Assembly (NCBI GenBank): GCA_900539755.1
Contig: UQDC01000009.1
Location: 1 to 64,000, forward strand
From: an uncultured Alistipes sp.
GTDB taxonomy: Bacteria > Bacteroidota > Bacteroidia > Bacteroidales > Rikenellaceae
Direction: 5' to 3'
DNA: 64,000 bases
Positions 54,616 through 63,988 of this stretch are shown here, one piece after another (the stretch's first letter is position 1; each line of letters starts with the position of its first letter). The translations under genes were made by a program, and so were the position numbers. The notes under the pieces are model-generated. The model worked only from the letters and a program-made list of their open reading frames with translations. It did not search any database and had not been told where the DNA came from.

Positions 54616-55368
54616 ATGATAACGAAAGTAAACTACAGCAAGAGTCCTGCAAAGACTATAAATTACATACTTAATCCCAAGAAAGGAGCGCATGTCGTTC
54701 TGGCGAAAGGAGTGAGCAGCATGTCTGATGTAGATATGCTTGTCAAAGACTTCGAAAGACAAAGTGCTTTGCGTCCCTCCCTGAGTGTGAAGGCAGTGCA
54801 TATACCCATATCATTCCATGTCAATGATAAGGCCATGCTTGAATCTCATGCGGATGAGATACTGAATGATTGGATCAGGCACATGGGAAAGAACGGCTAC
54901 CGTTTTGACCAGTATATAGTGGGCCGGCACCATGACAAGGACGACAAGAATCCGCATTTTCACCTTATGGCGAATGTTGTGCTTAATGACGGAACTCGTG
55001 CAAACCTCGCCAATATCGGGAAAGCGGCGAAAGAAGCCTCAATATCCGTGACAGAACAATGGCATTTGACTCCAGCCAATCATCGGAAGAACATGCCGGT
55101 GTCTGAAACTGACAATTGGAATCAGCAGACAAGTGCCAGTTGGAAAACATACGAGACAATGTATGAAGAACCGGATCGACCTGTGCTGGTGAACCATAAC
55201 GATGCCACGGAATCAGCTCCAGCCGGAATCGGTCTCATAGAAGGATTTGCCAAACTCATCATTCAGCCGGAGGTCACAAGAATCGGCACGGGGAGCGGCA
55301 GCAGCGACAATACACTTGACAGGGACAATGAAAAGAACAGACAGAGGAAAGGAGGCCGCAGGAGATGA
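54616..55368 (+). CDS. mob: relaxase/mobilization nuclease
   Basis: A 250-residue relaxase that would nick oriT and lead the transferred strand. The three-His metal-binding motif is in GRHHDKDDKNPHFHLM (H105/H106, H114, H116), and a Tyr lies near the N-terminus (VNYSKSPAKTINYI). The ATG at 54616 was chosen; a longer frame runs back through the oriT-like repeat and into the primase gene. The C-terminal part is short and basic. It overlaps the next gene by four bases (ATGA). Confidence 0.85.
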   Translation: MITKVNYSKSPAKTINYILNPKKGAHVVLAKGVSSMSDVDMLVKDFERQSALRPSLSVKAVHIPISFHVNDKAMLESHADEILNDWIRHMGKNGYRFDQYIVGRHHDKDDKNPHFHLMANVVLNDGTRANLANIGKAAKEASISVTEQWHLTPANHRKNMPVSETDNWNQQTSASWKTYETMYEEPDRPVLVNHNDATESAPAGIGLIEGFAKLIIQPEVTRIGTGSGSSDNTLDRDNEKNRQRKGGRRR

Positions 55369-56015
55369 AAGCAGAGAATTGGAACAAGCGTACCAAGCGC
55401 AAGGAAATACAGTTTAGCGATGAAGAGTATATAGCAGTGGAACAGAAAGCCAGTGCCGCCCGAATCCCTGTGGCGGCATATATCCGCCAGGCTGCATTGG
55501 ACAAGACCTTGTCTGCGGCATTGAGTATAGAAGAACTGGAGATAATGAAGCGGATTTCGGCCATTAGCTATAAGATGCAGGTCAATCTTAATCAGCTTGC
55601 AAAGCTGGCCAACACATGCGGTCTGCCATTTGTCATTGATGCTATCCGGGAATATATCATCCGTACAAATGAATATTTCAGAACGGGTGTGTGGCGTGAA
55701 ATGGATCTGAGAGCCTATGAGGCAGAGCAGAAGCAGCGGGACAATCTGGCCAATAAGGTAAGGGACTTACAGGAACGAAATGATAATCTGATGAAGGTCT
55801 CGTCTACTTATTATTTCTATACCGCCGATGGAGAACGCATGTTCTGCGAACGCTATAAATGCCGTATGTATCCTGACAAGATGGGTATGTACTGGTATTT
55901 CAAGGTCGGGGATAATCCATCATACTGTCTGCCTCAGGAGATAAGCCAGGCATATCACAGGAGAGAGATCTCGATTCAGGATGTGTATTTTCATTGGAAG
56001 GAAACGACAAAATAA
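55365..56015 (+). CDS. mobC: MobC-like relaxosome protein
   Basis: A 216-residue protein. The first half is a ribbon-helix-helix/MobC-like accessory domain (FSDEEYIAVEQKASAARIPVAAYIRQAALDK, then NLNQLAKLANTCG). The second half contains a helix rich in charged residues and a Cys/Tyr-rich C-terminal segment I do not recognise. MobC proteins bind oriT and help strand opening. The order relaxase then MobC is the reverse of the common one. Confidence 0.75.
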   Translation: MKAENWNKRTKRKEIQFSDEEYIAVEQKASAARIPVAAYIRQAALDKTLSAALSIEELEIMKRISAISYKMQVNLNQLAKLANTCGLPFVIDAIREYIIRTNEYFRTGVWREMDLRAYEAEQKQRDNLANKVRDLQERNDNLMKVSSTYYFYTADGERMFCERYKCRMYPDKMGMYWYFKVGDNPSYCLPQEISQAYHRREISIQDVYFHWKETTK

Positions 56016-56101
56016 GATTTTGAAAGGAAGGTAATACATATTCACTTAATTAATATACTATAAAGTTTGATTTACAACCCATAACAGATAGCATAGACAG
56101 T

Positions 56102-56180
56102 GGTAAGTAGGAATCCATAACCTGGACTCCTTGCTATCATCACTCCAAACTCTAATTGCATCGAGACAAACTTACTTACC
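56102..56180. repeat. inverted repeats between mobC and the kdp operon
   Basis: GGTAAGTA (56102-56109) and TACTTACC (56173-56180) are perfect complements, and GATAGC/GCTATC lies at a similar spacing. Flanking CAGTGG occurs in the same orientation on both sides. The role may be convergent termination or an element end. It is not a clear terminator. Confidence 0.4.
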
Positions 56181-56234
56181 TTAACAGTGGGGATATAGAT
56201 TAATTATTCTGAAGATAAGCAGTTTGCTCTGAAA

Positions 56235-57956
56235 TTAAGCAGGGAGTGATACCGTAAATCGACATCCTTTTCCAATTTCGCTTTCGATTGAAATCGTGCC
56301 GCCATGTGCCTCCACGAATTCTTTTGATATGGCTAGTCCTAATCCGCTTCCTTGAACTTTGGTGCCAGGAACCCGGAAGTAACGGTCAAAGATACTTTTA
56401 TGGTAACGGGGATCTATGCCGTGTCCAAAATCCTGCACGTAAATATCCACATGCTTGTCGTGCTGTGTTGCTCCGATAATAATACGGGAGTTTTCTGGAG
56501 AGTGGTGTATTGCGTTCGATAGTAGATTGGTAATAACCCAAGCTATTTTTTCGTTGTCAACAAACAATTTAGAGATTTTTTCAGGATATTCCACCTCAAC
56601 GAAACAGAGGAACCGCTCCGCGAGCACTTGTGTGGCCTTTATGGCATATTCTATCAACTCTATAGGCTTGACGATTTTGGGCTTTATTGTGAGCTTGCCC
56701 GATTCTACCTGGGTGAGATTCAGCAATTCGCCTGTGATATTCAACAGTCGGTCGCTGCTTTCACGGATACTGCCCAGTAACTGGGTTTGCTCCTCGTTGA
56801 GTGATCCGAGACGTGAGTCACCGAGCAGCTGCAGACTCATCAATATCGACGAAATGGGGGTTTTCATCTCGTGCGATACGGTGGCTATGAAATTCGTTTT
56901 GGCCGAATCAAGTTCCTTATATTTGGTAATGTTGTTCAGAATAATAAGATTGCCGACGAACTGTTGACTGCTCTCACCTACGGGATTTATGTATAGCGGA
57001 ATATTGTCCATCTGGAAATAGCTCTCCTTGTTGTCCGCATAGATTTTCAGGGGTTCATGTTCATGGTTGCCGTCGTTTTCCGCGTATACCTCCCGAATGA
57101 GCCGTCTTAACAGGTCGTTGTTCAAAGCTATTTCGGCGGCATTGCGTCCAATGATATTGTCCCGTTTGAGGTTTAGGATCGAAAAGGCCTCGTCATTCAT
57201 AAAAAGAATGTTTCGCTCCGAGTCCAGGCCTATGATCGGCTCGTGCAGACTGTTTACGATGGCTTCGATACGTTTCTTCTCGGTCATAAGTCGGTCGAGA
57301 GAGCTGCGGCGGTATTCCGACAGCTTGCAGGCCATATCGTTGAATGAGGAGGCAACGGCCCGGAACTCCTTGTTGTCGCCGAAATCGAGTCGTTCTTCGT
57401 AATTATGGTTGGCGATTTGGGTTATGCCCTGTTTGAGCTTGTCAATTGGCCGCAGAATAATAGCCGGGAAGCGAATCAGGAAAACCGCCGCCAGCAGGAT
57501 ACACAATACGGAGAGGATTGAAAGCCACTGGACCGCACCCTCGGCACGGGATTCCATATCCGAGCTTTTGGAGCGTATCGAATTCATGTTCAGCTCCATG
57601 ATCCGATAGAGGTCATCGCGAATCGCCTGGATCTGGGTGATGGAAACGGAATCCGTCAGCGCATCGATTTTTTGGGTTAGTGCTGCAGTTACCTCTTTTT
57701 CGTTTACCTCGGTAATATTCTGTTGCTGAAGTTCCAAACTGCTTATTAAAATGCCTCGCGATGCGGAGTCCTGCGAGAAACGGTCCAGAGAGCGTAACAT
57801 CTCCTCCACATAATGAGCCGAATTGTAGTTATCCGCAAGGATGTCTTTCGATGCCACGGAAAGTTGTCGTACTGATCGGACCGACTGTAGCCCCAGCAAA
57901 AGAATCAGTATGAACAATACTCCAATACCTAATGTCAGTCTGTTACGAATATTCAT
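56235..57956 (-). CDS. sensor histidine kinase of the kdp operon
   Basis: A 573-residue membrane histidine kinase. TM1 is about 9-24, with a periplasmic helical domain, TM2 about 144-167, HAMP (about 168-225), PAS (about 226-345), HisKA with the phospho-acceptor H362 in VSHEMKTP, and the HATPase with the N box ITNLLSNAIHHSPENS and GLGLAIS. It begins inside the stop codon of the kdpD gene (TAATG). It probably is the kinase half of a split KdpD. No response regulator gene is seen next to it. Confidence 0.9.
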   Translation of the reverse strand: MNIRNRLTLGIGVLFILILLLGLQSVRSVRQLSVASKDILADNYNSAHYVEEMLRSLDRFSQDSASRGILISSLELQQQNITEVNEKEVTAALTQKIDALTDSVSITQIQAIRDDLYRIMELNMNSIRSKSSDMESRAEGAVQWLSILSVLCILLAAVFLIRFPAIILRPIDKLKQGITQIANHNYEERLDFGDNKEFRAVASSFNDMACKLSEYRRSSLDRLMTEKKRIEAIVNSLHEPIIGLDSERNILFMNDEAFSILNLKRDNIIGRNAAEIALNNDLLRRLIREVYAENDGNHEHEPLKIYADNKESYFQMDNIPLYINPVGESSQQFVGNLIILNNITKYKELDSAKTNFIATVSHEMKTPISSILMSLQLLGDSRLGSLNEEQTQLLGSIRESSDRLLNITGELLNLTQVESGKLTIKPKIVKPIELIEYAIKATQVLAERFLCFVEVEYPEKISKLFVDNEKIAWVITNLLSNAIHHSPENSRIIIGATQHDKHVDIYVQDFGHGIDPRYHKSIFDRYFRVPGTKVQGSGLGLAISKEFVEAHGGTISIESEIGKGCRFTVSLPA

Positions 57957-59083
57957 TACGATAAAATAATTAAATCCACATTGAGTTTGGCCAGTCTATT
58001 TAACAGATACCGAAACCTGAGAGCTGTTACAAACAACGAATATAGTGAAAACCGTGAGACACTAATACAGACAGTACTGATTTTACGTTTTTGGCATACA
58101 TTCACGATCGTTTCAATATAACGGTTGGAATGTACCCGCACAACTTCTCCACCTAGTTCCGACGCAAGATTAAAATTATTGATCAGGTAGCGTTGGTTTG
58201 CCAACGGGATACGATTCATGTCTTCTTTGTCTGACTGGACATATAATACAATGAATGCAGCATTCATGTGGGTTGCCAAGCGGGCTGTTTTCCGGATTAC
58301 CCGGCGAGCCCGTTTCTCGGAGGAGTCAATCACGGCCATCAAATATTCATGATAGAGTTTACCCTCGGTAACGACCTGAGTCTCTACTTTCTTTTCGACT
58401 CGCATAGCAACCTCTTTTAGGGCCAATTCTCTTAGCTGAAGCAGGTTGTCATACGTGAAAAAATTTCCCAACGCAGATGCTATCTTGTCGGACCGATAAA
58501 TCTTACCCGCTTTTAACCGCTCTATGAGGTCATCGGCCGTCAAGTCGATATTGACCACCTCGTCAGCCATGGCCAACACGCTGTCTGGAATACGTTCTTG
58601 GATTTCTACTCCAGTAATAGTCTGTACTTCCTCATTGATCCCTTCCAAATGCTGTATGTTGACGGCAGAGATTACGCTGATACCTGCATCCAGTATCTGC
58701 ATGACGTCTTGCCAGCGTTTGGGATTCGGACTCCCTTCGATATTGGTATGTGCCAACTCATCTACTATGACAATTTCTGGATGTTGATTAATGATTGTCT
58801 GCGTATCCATCTCCTCAAGTTCCTTCCCTTTATAGAAAAGTTTCCTTCGAGGAATTAATGTGAGCCCCTCAACCAAAACCTCCGTCTCCACCCGCCCGTG
58901 TGTTTCAACATATCCGATCCGGATGTCAACTCCAGAATCGGATAGTTGATGGGCTTCTTGCAGCATACGATAAGTTTTGCCTACACCGGCACTCATGCCG
59001 ATGTAGACCTTAAACTTGCCTCGATGAGATTGTTTAATCAGATCGAGGAAATGCTGAGCACTTTGTCGCGTGTCGTTATACAT
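57956..59083 (-). CDS. kdpD: KdpD N-terminal sensor domain protein (no kinase)
   Basis: A 375-residue cytoplasmic protein that equals the N-terminal half of E. coli KdpD: the Walker A of the KdpD domain GMSAGVGKT (29-37), VETHGR, VDELAHTN (Walker B) and an UspA-like C-terminal domain (about 250-375). It lacks the four membrane helices and the kinase domains, which are in the next gene. Such split KdpD proteins are common in Bacteroidetes. It follows kdpC after 63 bases. Confidence 0.92.
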   Translation of the reverse strand: MYNDTRQSAQHFLDLIKQSHRGKFKVYIGMSAGVGKTYRMLQEAHQLSDSGVDIRIGYVETHGRVETEVLVEGLTLIPRRKLFYKGKELEEMDTQTIINQHPEIVIVDELAHTNIEGSPNPKRWQDVMQILDAGISVISAVNIQHLEGINEEVQTITGVEIQERIPDSVLAMADEVVNIDLTADDLIERLKAGKIYRSDKIASALGNFFTYDNLLQLRELALKEVAMRVEKKVETQVVTEGKLYHEYLMAVIDSSEKRARRVIRKTARLATHMNAAFIVLYVQSDKEDMNRIPLANQRYLINNFNLASELGGEVVRVHSNRYIETIVNVCQKRKISTVCISVSRFSLYSLFVTALRFRYLLNRLAKLNVDLIILS

Positions 59084-59146
59084 CGGTTCAATTACATGTA
59101 GAAAAAAAATTCTCCAGCAAAATTAGCATCTTCAAAGTCTGATTAA

Positions 59147-59713
59147 TCATTTTTGAGCTTCATCAAGAGCGACGTTAAGTTTCAAAACATTTATTTTATA
59201 TGTTCCGAAAAGACCCAGCCAAGGTTTTTGGTGGATTTTCTCCACAATTTTCCGAACCTGGTCTTCCGACATTCCACGGGCTTCGGCTACACGCCGGATC
59301 TGTACCTCGGCTCCGCGGGGTGATATGTCGGGATCTAGACCCGAGGCGCTGGCCGTAACCATTTCGGCTGGGACATCTTTTCTTTCGAGATATGGATGTG
59401 CCTCCAGAAAGGCATTGATGCGGGCCTCTACTTCGGCCAGATATTCTGCATTGTTGGTCCCTTTGTTGCTTCCACCCGAACCACCGCCGTTATAGTCAAC
59501 TGCAGAGGGGCGGCCCCAGAAGTAGATGCTGTCGGTGAATGCCTGTCCGACATTGACTGCACCTACAACTTTCCCGTTCAGTTCCACAACCGGAGCTTCT
59601 CCATCATTTGGGGAAGCAACCGTGGCTGTCAGGCGCAGTACCAGTACATATCCGATGGTGAGTATCACACACATCACCAAGGTGAATTTAAGCGATATCC
59701 ATAAATTTTTCAT
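59147..59713 (-). CDS. kdpC: K+-transporting ATPase subunit C
   Basis: KdpC is the single-span subunit that raises ATP binding by KdpB. The 188-residue protein has one N-terminal membrane helix (about 8-27) and the family motifs FWGRPSAVDYN, ASGLDPDISPRGAEVQIRRVAEARG and KPWLGLFGTYKINVLKLNVALD. It is 13 bases after kdpB. Confidence 0.96.
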   Translation of the reverse strand: MKNLWISLKFTLVMCVILTIGYVLVLRLTATVASPNDGEAPVVELNGKVVGAVNVGQAFTDSIYFWGRPSAVDYNGGGSGGSNKGTNNAEYLAEVEARINAFLEAHPYLERKDVPAEMVTASASGLDPDISPRGAEVQIRRVAEARGMSEDQVRKIVEKIHQKPWLGLFGTYKINVLKLNVALDEAQK

Positions 59714-59726
59714 GACTGTTCTTCAA

Positions 59727-61769
59727 TTAAAAAAATACACTAATTAAAATGTCTATCAGTTTTATTCCCAGGAACGGGGCGGCGATACCGCCCAATCCGT
59801 AGATGAAAAGGTTGCGGCGCAGCAGAGCAGATGCCCCGATCGGTTTATATGTCACGCCACGCAGTGCCAGCGGAATCAGCAGCGGAATGATAATCGCGTT
59901 GAATATCACCGCCGACAGAATGGCACTTTCGGGTGAATGAAGGTGCATTATATTAAGGGCCTGCAACGACGGAATCGAGGATATAAACAGTGCCGGCACA
60001 ATGGCAAAATATTTGGCCACGTCATTGGCTATGGAGAACGTGGTCAGCGTTCCGCGGGTCATGAGCAGCTGTTTGCCAATCTCTACGATCTCAATCAGTT
60101 TGGTCGGGTCGTTATCAAGGTCGACCATGTTTCCGGCCTCCTTCGCAGCCTGTGTTCCGCTGTTCATGGCTACGCCCACATCGGCCTGTGCGAGAGCCGG
60201 AGCATCGTTCGTGCCGTCGCCCATCATGGCGACCAGTTTCCCGGCCTGTTGTTCCCGTTTGATGTATTCCATCTTGTCCTCGGGTTTGGCTTCGGCTATG
60301 AAGTCGTCAACGCCAGCTTTTTCTGCAATATATTTTGCGGTAAGCGGGTTGTCGCCTGTCACCATTACGGTCTTTACACCCATCTTGCGCAGACGTTCAA
60401 AACGCTCGCGGATGCCGGTCTTGATAATGTCCTGCAATTCGATTACCCCTTGTACCTGTTCATCGGTGCAGACCACCAGGGGCGTCCCTCCATTGGCCGA
60501 AATGTTTTGTACTATTCCATCAATCTCCTGCGGGAAGTCATGTCCTGAATCGGTGACAATCTTACGGATTGCCTCGGTGGCCCCTTTGCGGATTCTGGTT
60601 CCGTCCGGCATGTTCACGCCTGAACAACGGGTTTCGGCCGTAAACTGAACCATGTGTACGCCTACCATTTCGAGGGGATCGACTTGGACCCCATGCCCGG
60701 CGCCGAGCTCTACAATGGATTTACCTTCCGGGGTAGGGTCGGCTACGGACGAGAGTACGCACATGCGTACAAATGATTGGGGCTCGTTACCTTGTACGGG
60801 ATAAAATCGGGTTGCTTTCCGGTTTCCAATGGTAATGGTTCCCGTCTTATCCAGCAGCAGGGTGTCGATGTCGCCAGCCGTTTCAACGGCCTTGCCAGAC
60901 TTGGTGATCACGTTTGCCCGCAGAGCCCGATCCATTCCGGCGATGCCGATGGCCGACAGCAGGCCTCCGATAGTCGTGGGTATCAGGCATACGAACAGCG
61001 ATATGAAGGCCGCAATCGTAATATTGGCCCCGACGTAGTCGGCGAATGGTTTTAGCGTGGCGCATACGATAACAAAGACAAGAGTAAAGCCAGCCAGAAG
61101 GATGGTCAGAGCAATCTCGTTGGGGGTCTTCTGGCGTGAAGAGCCTTCCACCAGCGCGATCATCTTGTCGAGGAAGCTTTCGCCGGGTTGGACAGTTACC
61201 CTTACCACGATACGGTCGGAAAGGATCTTGGTGCCACCCGTCACCGAACTCTTGTCGCCACCCGCTTCGCGGATTACGGGAGCCGATTCTCCCGTTATGG
61301 CGCTTTCGTCGATGGAGGCAAGCCCTTCGATAATCTCGCCGTCGGCCGGAATCGTATCGCCTGCCACACATTCAAAGACGTCTCCGCGCTTCAATTCCGA
61401 GCTGCTTACGGTTTTGGTCCTGCCATTCCCTGTGACCAGTTTTGCAGGCGTTTCCTCTCTTGTCTTGCGGAGTGAATCCGCCTGCGCCTTACCGCGAGCC
61501 TCGGCAATTGCTTCGGCAAAATTGGCGAACAGAACAGTTAGCAGTAAAACCGCAAATACAACCAGATTGTACCAGAACGATCCTTGCGAATTGTCGCCCG
61601 AGACAGCAATATAGACCAGCAACAGCAGCATTACGGACGTTACTGCCTCCACGGTGAACATGATCGGGTTCTTGATCATTTTCCGCGGGTCGAGTTTTCG
61701 GAAAGATTCCACGAAACTCGTTTTCAGCAACTGTTTGTCAAACAGTGTATTGTTTATTTGCTTTTTCAT
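59727..61769 (-). CDS. kdpB: K+-transporting ATPase subunit B
   Basis: KdpB is the P-type ATPase subunit of the high-affinity K+ pump. The 680-residue protein has the phosphorylation motif DKTGTIT, the actuator TGES, and the TGDNP and MMGDGTNDAPALAQADVGVAMN hinge motifs, all intact. It lies 15 bases after kdpA. Confidence 0.98.
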   Translation of the reverse strand: MKKQINNTLFDKQLLKTSFVESFRKLDPRKMIKNPIMFTVEAVTSVMLLLLVYIAVSGDNSQGSFWYNLVVFAVLLLTVLFANFAEAIAEARGKAQADSLRKTREETPAKLVTGNGRTKTVSSSELKRGDVFECVAGDTIPADGEIIEGLASIDESAITGESAPVIREAGGDKSSVTGGTKILSDRIVVRVTVQPGESFLDKMIALVEGSSRQKTPNEIALTILLAGFTLVFVIVCATLKPFADYVGANITIAAFISLFVCLIPTTIGGLLSAIGIAGMDRALRANVITKSGKAVETAGDIDTLLLDKTGTITIGNRKATRFYPVQGNEPQSFVRMCVLSSVADPTPEGKSIVELGAGHGVQVDPLEMVGVHMVQFTAETRCSGVNMPDGTRIRKGATEAIRKIVTDSGHDFPQEIDGIVQNISANGGTPLVVCTDEQVQGVIELQDIIKTGIRERFERLRKMGVKTVMVTGDNPLTAKYIAEKAGVDDFIAEAKPEDKMEYIKREQQAGKLVAMMGDGTNDAPALAQADVGVAMNSGTQAAKEAGNMVDLDNDPTKLIEIVEIGKQLLMTRGTLTTFSIANDVAKYFAIVPALFISSIPSLQALNIMHLHSPESAILSAVIFNAIIIPLLIPLALRGVTYKPIGASALLRRNLFIYGLGGIAAPFLGIKLIDILISVFF

Positions 61770-61784
61770 CTTGTTATCGTTCGA

Positions 61785-63476
61785 TTAAAAACTTAAATAG
61801 TCGGCTATGGGGCCCAGTGCCAGGGCCGGGAAGAACGAGAGTGCCGCCACAATAATGATCACCACAAACGTCATCAGCGAGAAGGTAAACGTATCCGTTT
61901 TCAACGTGCCGGCACTTTCCGGAACATACTTCTTCGATGCGAGCAGTCCGGCAATGGCAACCTGTCCTATGATGGGGAAGAAACGCCCCATGATCAGGAC
62001 AATACCAGTTGAAATATTCCAGAATGGCGTATTGTCGGCCAAACCTTCGAATCCCGATCCGTTGTTTGCGGCCGAAGAGGTGTATTCATATAGCATCTCG
62101 CTCAATCCGTGAAACGAGGGGTTGTTGAGCCACCCGATTCCCGGATTGTTTGCAGCTATGGCCGAAGCGATGCCTGTCCCGACCAGTATCAGTAGCGGGT
62201 GCATGAGCACAACCAGTGTCGCGATTTTCATTTCGCGGGCTTCCACCTTCTTGCCGAGGAACTCGGGTGTACGTCCCACCATCAGGCCGCTGATGAATAC
62301 GGCGATGATCAGAAAGGCAAAGTAGTTCATCCAGCCGACGCCGACTCCTCCGAACCAGCAGTTAATCTGCATGTTGAGCATTTGCAGCAATCCGCTGAGA
62401 GGAGTCTGGCTGTCGTGCATCGAGTTTACCGATCCGTTGGAAGTAGCGGTTGTTACCATGCCCCACATGGCCGAGGCTGCCGAACCGATACGTACCTCCT
62501 TGCCCTCCATCGAGCCCAGATCTTGCGCTATGCCCATTTTGTCAATCTGCGGATTGCCTCCCATCTCCTGTGGAACGGACACGCATATGCCAGCCGTAAA
62601 GGCAAAGAGCATAACTCCATAAATCCACGCAGCCAATTTCCGACGGCGGATATAAAATCCTACGGCCCACACCATGGCCATCGGCAGAATCATAATGGCA
62701 CAGCATTCCAGTATATTTGTGAATGCGTTGGGGTTCTCAAGCGGGTGCGATGAGTTTGTTCCGAAGTATCCGCCGCCGTTCGTACCGAGTTGCTTGATGG
62801 GAACTATGGCGGCCGTCGGTCCCTGGCTGATTGCCTGTTCATTGCCCTCAAGCGTTGTGATCGTTTGTCTGCCGTCAAACGACATCGGCACTCCGTTTAC
62901 TATCAGCAAAATGCCCACGAGCAGGGAGAGCGGCAGCAGGATGCGCGTTACGCTTCGGGTCATGAAAACCCAAAAGTTGCCTATGGTACGTGTCGTTTTC
63001 GCAGCAAGTGCCGCCATGATACCGGCAAGTGCCGCCATGCCGCATGCTGCGGTGACAAACTGGAAGAGCATGATGACAAACAGTTGCGTAAAGTAGGTGA
63101 GGCCCGATTCCCCGCTGTAGTGCTGAAGGTTGCAGTTTACCATAAAGCTTATTGTCGTATTGAACGCAAGGTCGGGCGATTGTCCTCCATTCCCGTCCGG
63201 GTTAAGCGGCAGCCAGCCTTGGCAGACTAGCAGCACCATTCCCCAAACAAACCAGAATGCGTTTACGGTAAGCAATGCTTTCAGGAACTGTTTCCAGTTC
63301 ATCTCTTCATCGGGACGGATTCCACATAATTTGTATATCCATCGCTCGACGGGGGCCATGAAGTCAAGGCACGTAGGCTCCCCACGGTATACTTTGGCAA
63401 TGTACCGTCCAAGCGGATAGCTCAGAACCACCAAAGCGACCCATTGCAGAATTATGCCTGAAATTTCGGTATTCAT
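61785..63476 (-). CDS. kdpA: K+-transporting ATPase subunit A
   Basis: KdpA is the K+-channel-like translocating subunit. The 563-residue protein has about ten membrane helices and the four selectivity-filter regions, including GTNGGGYFGTNSSHPLENP, TSSAANNGSGFEGL and NLQHYSGE. It follows the tiny kdpF gene after 29 bases. Confidence 0.98.
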   Translation of the reverse strand: MNTEISGIILQWVALVVLSYPLGRYIAKVYRGEPTCLDFMAPVERWIYKLCGIRPDEEMNWKQFLKALLTVNAFWFVWGMVLLVCQGWLPLNPDGNGGQSPDLAFNTTISFMVNCNLQHYSGESGLTYFTQLFVIMLFQFVTAACGMAALAGIMAALAAKTTRTIGNFWVFMTRSVTRILLPLSLLVGILLIVNGVPMSFDGRQTITTLEGNEQAISQGPTAAIVPIKQLGTNGGGYFGTNSSHPLENPNAFTNILECCAIMILPMAMVWAVGFYIRRRKLAAWIYGVMLFAFTAGICVSVPQEMGGNPQIDKMGIAQDLGSMEGKEVRIGSAASAMWGMVTTATSNGSVNSMHDSQTPLSGLLQMLNMQINCWFGGVGVGWMNYFAFLIIAVFISGLMVGRTPEFLGKKVEAREMKIATLVVLMHPLLILVGTGIASAIAANNPGIGWLNNPSFHGLSEMLYEYTSSAANNGSGFEGLADNTPFWNISTGIVLIMGRFFPIIGQVAIAGLLASKKYVPESAGTLKTDTFTFSLMTFVVIIIVAALSFFPALALGPIADYLSF

Positions 63477-63505
63477 TTTTTGCGTTTTTGTAAATGGTTT
63501 TACGC

Positions 63506-63586
63506 TTAGAATTTTTCGGGTTTAATGAGCACATACATAAGGTAGATGAATACAAGCATGCTCAATATCATAAGTCCAATGAACAT
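63506..63586 (-). CDS. kdpF: K+-transporting ATPase subunit F
   Basis: A 26-residue single-helix peptide that stabilises KdpFABC. The helix is followed by the conserved tail YVLIKPEKF, close to the E. coli KdpF C-terminus. It lies directly before kdpA, in the normal position. It is too short for standard gene finders. Confidence 0.88.
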   Translation of the reverse strand: MFIGLMILSMLVFIYLMYVLIKPEKF

Positions 63587-63599
63587 TGTATTACGAATT

Positions 63600-63698
63600 T
63601 TAGATTTTTTCGAACCAGTCAACACATTTGTAGTAGAACCAGCAGCACAATGCACCCAAAGCCAACATGGCCAAAAACATTAAAATTACATTCATCAT
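63600..63698 (-). CDS. small membrane protein upstream of kdpF (32 aa)
   Basis: A 32-residue frame, one hydrophobic helix (about 4-20) with Cys-Cys and an aromatic, charged C-terminus (YKCVDWFEKI). It starts with a double ATG, ends 13 bases before kdpF and shares its strand and likely promoter. It may be an extra regulatory peptide of the pump. The function is unknown. Confidence 0.55.
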   Translation of the reverse strand: MMNVILMFLAMLALGALCCWFYYKCVDWFEKI

Positions 63699-63765
63699 TT
63701 TTTATTTTACAGTTACCATTTGATTCCGTTCCTTTTGCAGCCGCTTAACCTTTCCACGAAGCAAA

Positions 63766-63837
63766 CTACCATATGCACAAACAGATACAATACAAATCCG
63801 GCCAGAATCATTACACATGCCGTTTCCCATCCATTCA
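63766..63837 (-). CDS. possible 23-aa leader peptide of the kdp operon
   Basis: A short frame from ATG at 63837 to a TAG. It has a hydrophobic stretch (MILAGFVLYLL) and lies about 23 bases after the predicted sigma-54 start site. It could be a small membrane peptide or a leader. A longer frame of 65 codons in another phase overlaps it and is not supported. Confidence 0.3.
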
Positions 63838-63870
63838 TTGCTTTTGTATTTTAAGTTTGTACCATAGTAT

Positions 63871-63885
63871 TGCGAACCGTATGCC
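63871..63885 (-). promoter_or_regulatory. sigma-54-like promoter of the kdp operon
   Basis: On the minus strand the sequence TGGCATACGGTTCGC has the -24 GG and -12 GC at the correct 12-base spacing of the TGGCACG-N4-TTGC consensus, with two or three mismatches. The predicted start near 63860 leaves room for the first small frame at 63837. In Bacteroidetes, such promoters require an NtrC-type activator, which may replace KdpE. Confidence 0.5.
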
Positions 63886-63951
63886 AAAATCTTTATCATG
63901 TATTTATTGTATTGATTGATAGAGCGTTGATGGATGGCGGAAAAATAAAAA

Positions 63952-63988
63952 AGAAAGGAGGCTTATCAATATGATAAGCCTCCTTTCT
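63952..63988 (-). terminator. terminator of a gene right of the window
   Basis: A perfect 16-bp stem (63952-63967 with 63973-63988, loop AATAT) is followed on the minus strand by TTTTTTATTTTT. It would end a minus-strand gene beyond position 64000 and isolate the kdp promoter from it. Confidence 0.85.

Larger units (their letters stand above)
50091..56015 (+). mobile_element. integrative mobilizable element (integrase to mob genes)
   Basis: The block runs: attachment-site fragment, tyrosine integrase, unknown protein, excisionase-like protein, SF3-like primase, oriT-like repeat, relaxase and MobC-like protein, all on the + strand. It contains no type IV secretion genes, so it would depend on a helper element for transfer. 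Codon use differs from the core genes: Arg codons AGA and AGG are frequent here, whereas CGT dominates in rpoBC. The right end is not found. No second copy of the tRNA-Leu fragment or intact tRNA-Leu lies between 56015 and 64000, so the element may extend beyond the window. Confidence 0.75.

Noticed and set aside
63702..63899. A 65-codon minus-strand frame at the end of the window
   Set aside because: It starts upstream of the sigma-54-like promoter and has no hydrophobic or family pattern; the short frames in other phases fit the kdp context better.
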